64,000 nucleotides of DNA, from positions 177,754-241,753 of IMG/VR virus record IMGVR_UViG_3300030098_004828, one strand, 5' to 3'. A program made the position numbers and the translations under genes. This DNA comes from a virus. Below are positions 22,801-31,800 of this stretch, piece by piece (position 1 is the stretch's first letter; the number at the start of each line of letters is the position of its first letter). Below the pieces are notes generated by a model, which worked only from the letters and a program-made list of their open reading frames with translations, did no database searches and had not been told where the DNA came from.

Positions 22801-25800
22801 GAATTACAAGCTTCTAAATTAGGTGGAACACCTAGAAATTTAAATGTAAGTCAAATAAGAAATACAATAAAAGCAGATCCTACTTTAACAGAATTAGAAG
22901 CTGATGGTATAGTTGCTATAGCACCTAAAGATGTTACAGGAAATGTCTTTGCACAATTAAGATATAATAATACTGAAGAAGTTAATAATTTAATAGCTAG
23001 TAAAAATAATAAAACTCAAATTGAAAAAGATAGAGCTAACCCTAGTGAAATTAAAAATGATTTATTCACTTTTGAAAGATATCAAAAAGCAGGTTGGCAT
23101 CATTATCCAGAAGCAGCTTTAAAAGCATTAGCAATTAAAATGCTTACTGATGAAAATCTTTTAACTGAAGATGAAAAAAAGATTATTGCTGCTACAAAAT
23201 TAGAAGAAAAATTAAAGACAGGTGAAATAGAAGTTAATGTTGAAACTAATACAGAAGGAGGAGTAGGTATTGTAGGAGATGAGACTCAAGAAGAGTTAAT
23301 GCAAAAGAAAGAGAGAATAGAAGAAAAAATAAAAGAAGCTGAACAACAAGCAGAAGATAAAATATGGGATGAAATTGAAGGAGCTAATCCAAACTTATCA
23401 CAAGAAGATAAAAATGATTTGTTTGATAAGGCAATGGAAGAATGGGAAAAGAGTCCTGATGAAGGTTATGTAAGTTTACAAAATCAGAAAAAAGAAATAG
23501 ATTCAAAAATAAAAGCTGGTAAAATTATTAGACATGATAATTATGATGGCAATGATATAGTTGATCTTGATGAATTTATAGCTTGGTTAAAAGAAAATTT
23601 ACCTGGGTTTATTTCAGTGGAAGCTATAGAGCAATTAGGTATAAACTTAGCAACAAACGGTGTAACAGTTGGTACCTTTGCTATGACTTTAAAGAATATA
23701 GCTGGTAAAATAAATGTTGAAGGTAAAATTTATACTGGTGCAAATTCTCCATTTAAATATCATGAAGCATTTCATGCTGTATATAGAATGCTATTAACTC
23801 AAGAAGAGCAAAAAAGATTACAGGGTTTAGCAGAAAAAGAAGTTAATAAAAAATTAAATTCTAAAAGCGGTTATAGGTATCAAGGAAAAACATATAAATC
23901 ATTAGATACATTATTAAAAGATTTTAGAAAAGAAAGCATATTATATACACAATTGTCAAAATCAGAATTAAAGAAAAGACTTTATGAAGAATATATGGCA
24001 GATGAGTTTGATAAATTTAAAGTTAATCCTAGAAATTCAAAAACAAATTCTGAAATTAAAAATTTCTTTACTAGGTTAATAGAATTTATTAAATCTATAT
24101 TTAGAAACTTTTCTGGAAATGATCTAAGATCATTCTATGAAAAAATTGATTCTGGTAAATTTAAAAATACAACATTACAAGATAATGAATTTACTAGACC
24201 AGGTCAAGAAGTTAATCCTGCTCAAGAGATTACACAATATGCAACTAAGATAGTTATAGGACAACAAACAATTAAGAAATCAGTTTTAAATAGAGAGACT
24301 AACAAAAATGAAATAAAGCCTGTTAATGAAAATATTTACATGCCTGCTGATGAAGAAATTCAGTTAAGAAATAATATAGCAGCATTATTTCTTAAAAGAA
24401 TGGCAAATAATGCTGAATTAAATAAAGCAGCTTTATTACAGAAAACTGTTCAAGATTATATAAACATATACAATCCTAAGTTATCAAGACATAAAAAAAG
24501 TGCTGACTATAGAAATTTAAGAAGAACATTAAAAGCAAAATTAGATGGTTTAAAAAATGCTGAATCTGATATAATATTATCAGTTAAAAACTATTTAAAT
24601 TTATTTGATGTAAATATAGATCTTGCAAATGTTAGTGATAAAGATATTCAAGATCTTGAAGGATTTACACCAGGTGGTGCTAAAGCATGGGAAGCATCAG
24701 CTAATAAACAAGGTGGTTTAAGAAAACTTTCTAGAGATATAAGAATATTTATTGGTTCAACATCAATGCCAGCAAGTGAAGCATTGCTTGAAGATCAACT
24801 ATATGGTATTACAGGTGTACCAACTATAGATAAAGAAACAGGAAAATTAGTTGAAAGTGATATAGAAGAATTAGTTGTTAGTGTAGATGCAGCAACAGTA
24901 TATAACGGTATGTTAAAATCTGCAGGTAACTCTTCAACTCAATTAGAAGTGTTACAAAAAATGATAATGTTTGGTAAAAATAATCCACAAACTGGAGCTG
25001 TAGTAGACAACTTAATGAATAAGGCTGGTATTCAAGTTAGAGATTATGATAGAATATTAATGTTAGATAGCAGTGAACCAGTTGGTGCAATTGGTCCAGT
25101 TTCAGATCCTGTATTTTTAAATGCTGTTATAAAACAAATGACACAATTTACTTCTGATTATTTAAGAATAGAAGAAAACACTAATCCAGAAACAGGCGCA
25201 GGTGTTGTTAGTATTTATGCTGCTAATCATGCAGATGATATTTCTGCTCAATTAGATAGATGGAGAAAAAGATTTTTTACAATAAAGACATACCGTTGGG
25301 AACATCAAAAGAAAGCAAAAAGAAGTAGAGAAGCAGCAGCAGGATTTGCAAATTTTATAAGTATTATTAATGCTGGAAAAGCTCTTAATGAACAACAGTT
25401 AGAAGATAAAGCAAGTGAGATATCTAAAAACCTTAGAAATCTTACAGGTATTGATTTGAGTGTAGGGTTTATTAAATATTCTATATTGCATGAATTAAAT
25501 AATAAAGGTGTTCAATTAGAACCTTTACAAGAAAATTTCTTAAATAGAAATTCAGATTCTTATGCAATGACATTAAATGATGCAAATAAACTTGCAGGAT
25601 TACTTCAAAATAATATTGATATATTAAGTAGATCTAAAGAAAAGTTTAGTAAAGAAACAGATGATAGAGTTAAAAAAGAAAAAGTTGATCATAGAAAAGA
25701 TGGAGCAGAAGGTTCTCTTAGAGATATGGCTAGAGGAAATGCTGTATTTGATGAAAATGTAGGTAACACTGTGTTTACAGATGAAAAAGGTGATCTTATA

Positions 25801-28800
25801 TATTCTCATCAATTACCTACTTATCATTTAACTAAGGTTGCAGAAATTAATAAAAAAGATATTGAAGGTTTAGATGAATTAAGATTAGGAGATGGATATT
25901 TAAATGCTAACTATCTACTAAACCATCCTGCGTTTCAACAACTTGTTAAAGAAAATAAATTTAGAATTGGTAGAGTAAGTGGAAAAACAAAAGCTTGGAA
26001 TGTAATAGATCCAGATACAAAAACTAAAATTGCTACATCACAATCTGAAGGTATACCTTATTCAGAATTTGGAGATGCTGATTTTTTAACATCATTAATA
26101 AATTTAAAATTAGCTGGGTTTGATTCACGTAATAATAAACTATTTAAAAAAGATGTAATAAAAGAAGATGGAACACCATATGTTTTAGCTCCTGTATTTA
26201 TTCGTGTAATAGCAGATGCTTCTACAGGAGACTTTACTTATCTTCCAGTTTTACAAAGTGTTAAATTTAATGAAAGAGGGTCAATAGAATTTACTGATGA
26301 GTTTTTAGATTCTATGGAAGATCTTATTGAAAATGAATATAATAGAATCTTACAGAATGCTGAAAAACTTTTAGGTAGTAATGAAAATGTAGATACGTTC
26401 CTTAGAAAAACAATAGGTACAGGTGAGATTGTAGGATTTAATGAAGCTGTTTCAAAAGATGATATAAGTGATAATCCTGAACAAGATAGAGCATTTAAAA
26501 TAACAAACAATGCTCAATTGATTACAGCAATGATAGCTGAAGGAATGACTTTAAAAGAATCTATAGCTACACTTGCATTAAGAAAAGCAGAACAAACTAT
26601 GAATCTTCCTGAGTTTGTTATGGATACAACATTAGAAAATCCAGATGGTAGTAAAAGACTTGGTGAAACAGAAATTAAAACTACTCCGGTAATAGATAAG
26701 AAAACAAAAAAGAAAACACAAAAGGTAGAACAAACAATAAAGTTAAATGAGTTTACATTAGATGAATTCTATGATCAATTCTTTGATACTAAAAATCTTG
26801 CTGCTAAAGCAACTGTTCAAAGATTAAAAGAAAACATTGAAAAGAGAGATGGAAAAAAAGTAAAAAAAGAATATGTAATTGATAGAATAAAAAAACTTAT
26901 ACCAGACCTACAAAGTGCTCAAGCTTTTGTTTTATTACATGAACAATTTCATATAGATGAAAATCATTATAAAGATATAGAAGGTAAAGAAACACTTACT
27001 GAAGAAATGGAGGTTTCTGCAAACATGTATGCTCTTGAAGAGTTACAAAATAGATCTAAAGCTAAAAAGCAAACAACTGAATCACCTAATATATTACCAA
27101 AGGGAATATATAAACCTAATACAGAAGTTAAAAAGATATTAGAGGATAATGCTTTAGATAATAAATCTTTTGATGAAGTAAGAAAAATTCTTGAAGATGC
27201 TGGTATCCCTTTAAGAGATGTTATAGCAAGTAGATTAAATTTTGAATTTGATAGATTTATAACAAGGTTAATAGATCTAAACATAATTGAAATAAAAAAG
27301 AATGGTGACTATGTATTAAATGGTCTTGATCCAGCATTTTTAAATGGGTTTACAAATGATAAAGGTCAAAACTTAAATGAAATAAATGAAGAATTTCACT
27401 TTCAACCTGGAGAATTACTATTTAATTTAAGACAAATATTCTTTGATGATTATAGGAATACAAAATCAATTAATGAAATATTTTTTGGTGATCAAGCTCA
27501 AGTGTATAAGAATGTAATTGAGGCTATTAAAAGAGCAAAAGGTTCTAATGCTTCAGGTATGAATGTTGAGTTTGGTTTCAAATGGGAAGTAAGTGATACA
27601 TTAACTATTAGACCTTCATATCAAATAGCAGCATTTACACATAAAGATGTTGAATTATCTAAACAATATTCAGAGGGTCAACAAGAGGTGCAAGATGCAT
27701 TAGTAACAATGTCAATACAAGGATTTGCACATTGGAGAGCTGGTCTTGGTTATTTAAAACCAGCTCAAGCTAAATTAATAGACGATTTAATGCAAGGTAA
27801 GCATGTTACTGTTGAAAGACTTTTAGGAAATGGAATAGATACTACAGGTTTAATGCATGAAGGACTTGGTATTAATTCTAAAAAAATGGTATATGATGAT
27901 GGAAAGTCATATATAAAAATGTCTGTAAGAGTGTTAACACCAGACTTTACAACAGATCTAGATACAAAAGAACCATTACCAGGAATGGAAAAACTTCATC
28001 ATTTAAGAGAAAAGATAGAAGCTAAAGAAGAAGAATTATTAGATAAAAATAAAGCATTAGGATTTGATCATTTTGTACCAGTAATAGCTGTACCAGAATC
28101 TGCTTCTAAAAAGTTTAAACAAAATTTAGCTGAAGCAGAAAGTGCATATGATGAAACTACTATTCTTGATAGAAATATAGTAATGCTGGATAGCAAGTTT
28201 ATGAAAGAACAACAAGTAGTTCCTAGTAATAAGATTGAAATTGTAGATCCAAGACAAATTATAAATCTATTAATGAATGAACAATATGATGATAGTGTAA
28301 CAGTAACAATACGTGGAGAAAAATATTCAGTTGCTGATCTTAAAAGATTGTTTAATACAAATGTAGGTCTTAGACGTGAACTTGATTTTACAAATAAAAG
28401 AAATACAATATTAACATTCAATGATGTTAATGTAGATAATCATGTATATAATAGATTGTTTACAGATCATTTGGATAAAATAAAAAGAGGTGAAGTTACA
28501 ATAGATCTAGCTGCGTTTAGAAAGTTTGCATTAAATAGTTTAATGGCTGGTAAAAGTAAAGCTCAGTTGTTAGAATTTTTTGAATCAGATAATTATAATC
28601 TAAACAATCCTTTTACTAACCCAAAGTTTGAGGAATTATATTTTTCATTTTGGAAAGATGGATTTACAACTAAACAACCAGGTTATTCATTAACACTTGT
28701 ATCAGATGTAGGTTATAAAGTTGTAAAGAAAGTTATTGAAGTTGATAAAGAAACAGGAGAACCTACAAGATGGGAGGTTATACCAAAACAAACCTGGATG

Positions 28801-31800
28801 GCTATGACAAAGAATCCTAAAAAGTTTGGTTTAGATAAAGCTCCTACATTAGCAATGAAAGATTTTACTGATCAAGAAGCTGCAACGTTTGGTAAAGATA
28901 ATTTGAAGGAAGGTGATTATTATTTAGATAATCTAAGACATAATGTTATGGAGTATGATTCTAAAGGTAGACCTACAGGACAAAGATATACTGAGTTTGC
29001 AATGCCTCCTCACCATGCAAGTATACTAAAATACTGGAAACCAGGTATGCCAATAGGAGATGTATTAGGTAAAGGATTTGGTATACGTATTCCTACGCAA
29101 GATAAACACTCTGCAGCTAATATGAAAGTTGTAGATTTTATGCCAGCTTACTTTGGGTCTTCTGTTATAGTGCCTAGAGAAATAACTGAGATATCAGGAT
29201 CTGACTTTGATATAGATACTCAATATACTCATTTCAAAGAGTTTTATGTAGAAAGAAAATTAGTTAGAACTGCTGATGAAATAGAAGCAGATTGGAATAA
29301 ATATGTAACAACTCCTTATTCAACAAGAAGAGGGGGGCCTTTAACTACAAGAAGAAGTGATCCAGAATTTGAAGTTGAAAAATCTAAACGTTTATATGCA
29401 GCAAAGATGCGTAGAGAAACAGGTTTAAATTATACTTGGAATAACAGAACAGAAAAGTTTGAAGATGTATATGAAGGAAAGTTTATTGAATATGGAACTG
29501 CTGATACAATAGAAAAAGAATATCAAGAGTATATTAGATATATGATTAAGCAAGCTAGAAAGCCTGGATCAGCTGTAAGTATTGCTATAGATAAATATCA
29601 ATCTAAACAAGGGGTATTAGTTATTGAACAATTTAAAGCAAAAGATTTAGAGATATATGAAAATTCTACATGGGAAGAAATTCAAGAATACTTTAATGAA
29701 AAAGATGATAAACAAAGATATACAAATAGACTACTACTTAATGTATTAAAAACTGAAATGCATCTTCCTGATTCATTAGATACTTATAAAGAATATAAGA
29801 AATTTAATAATGGATCAGAAATGGTGGGTGGGGTAGTACCTTATAAAGCTGCATATAATAATAGAATCTTAGATCTTAAATTTGGATTACTTGGAAATGA
29901 TAATATAACAAAACCAAGAAGAGATGCAGCAATAGCTAAAGGTAATCCTTTGGCTGTACAGAATCAACCTGCTGATTTAGATCCTTTAAATGATAAAGAT
30001 TTACAAAAGAAAATAAATGAAGCATTAAAAGAAGATAAAGATATAGCAGAACTTATAAAAGAAACAACACCTGCAGTATGGCAACTTATACAAGTTAAAG
30101 CTCCTTTACTAGCACAACAATTAGAAGAAGGTAATCTTGATATTGATAACTTATATGGAAAGTCTATAATGAAATCAGCTAATGCAATGGGTACATCTAT
30201 TGTAGGAGCTGCAGTTCAACCAAATGTTGTTACGGCAATACTTAATTCTTTTGGTATTAAAATTCAAACAGCATATAGATATGATACTGAGATAGCACCT
30301 CTATATTTAAATGGTATAACTTATGATGATTATTCTACAAACTTTTTAATAGATCCTAAAACAGGAAAACAAGATCCGGGTAGAAGAAAAGCTTATGTAA
30401 TATCTGCAATTATTACAGCTTTAACAGATAATGCTAAAGAACAATTAACTGGTAAAACAGGATTACAAGTAGGAGTATTAGGTATAGTTGTAAATATGTT
30501 AGCTCTTGGTGTAGATACACAAACAGCATTTGGAATGATTAATCATCCTGCTGTTAAACAAATTTTATTAGAATCAGGAGGTATAAATGTAATTGGTGTT
30601 GCTCAAGGATATATAAAATCAATAAAGCAAGCAATTAAAGATAAGAAGTATACTCCAGAACAACTTAAAAATAAAAGAACTCAGGTTAATGAAAAAGATC
30701 TTTGGGATGATATTAATAAGAATTCATATGAATTACAAACTAATATTATAGAAAATGGATTAGAATATTTACCTGTTCTAGAACAACTTGTTTCAATACA
30801 ATATACTAAAGAATATACAAGTAAAATAATTAAACTTATAGAGTTACTTAAAGCACCTCCTAGAAACTTATGGGGAATGCAAACTGTTATGGCAGCTGCA
30901 AACGATCTTGGTTTAGATCAAACTGATTATCAAATAGAAGTGAAAGATAAAACTCCTCCGTTTGATGTTAGACCTATATTTGAAAATATAAATAATCATA
31001 TGGGAGAATTATGGCAACAAGTTAAAGAATTAAATGCTATAAGTCCTAATGTATTTATTGCATCAAGTACAATGTTTGGTAGAATTGAAAATATTATACA
31101 TAATAGTTCTAGTTTATTTGGTGAACAAGGTCAAAGAGATAGAGAAAAAATTAAGAATAATATTATTAGTTATTTGATGATTGGTGCTTACAAAGCAGCT
31201 GGTACTAAATTTAATGAAACTTTTAATAATGGTTTAATATATCCACAATTAGAAGGTGTTAAGATTACTGATATTATAGGACAGATAAAAAAGATATTAG
31301 AAAATAAAGAAATTGATGGAAAACCAAGAACAAATTATTTTATTAATTTTTATATAGATACAATAAAATCAAAAGATGGTTCAGAGATTGATAAGGTTTT
31401 AACTAATACATTCACTAAAATTTCTGATGCAGAAATAATGAGAATTCAAGTTAGTCTTTTAGAACTCATGGATCCTAGAGATAAAAATTTATCTAAGTTA
31501 GCACAATCTCTAATTAATTATCTTATAGTTAAAGATGGAATGCAATACAGATCAGGTTCATTTGTTAATGCTGTTCCAGCACATTTATTTGAAAACTTTA
31601 TTGCTCATTTAGATAGAATACAAGATGTATTTAAAAAGCTTGAAGGAATAAATGAAATGACATCTGCAGAACGTATGGCATTAAAAGATGAATTATCTGA
31701 TATATTTGGAGAAGATTTTAATAACTTTAGTTTAGATATGATAGACAATATGTTAACTCATATATCATCTAATGGTCATATAAAAAATAATTATCATAAG

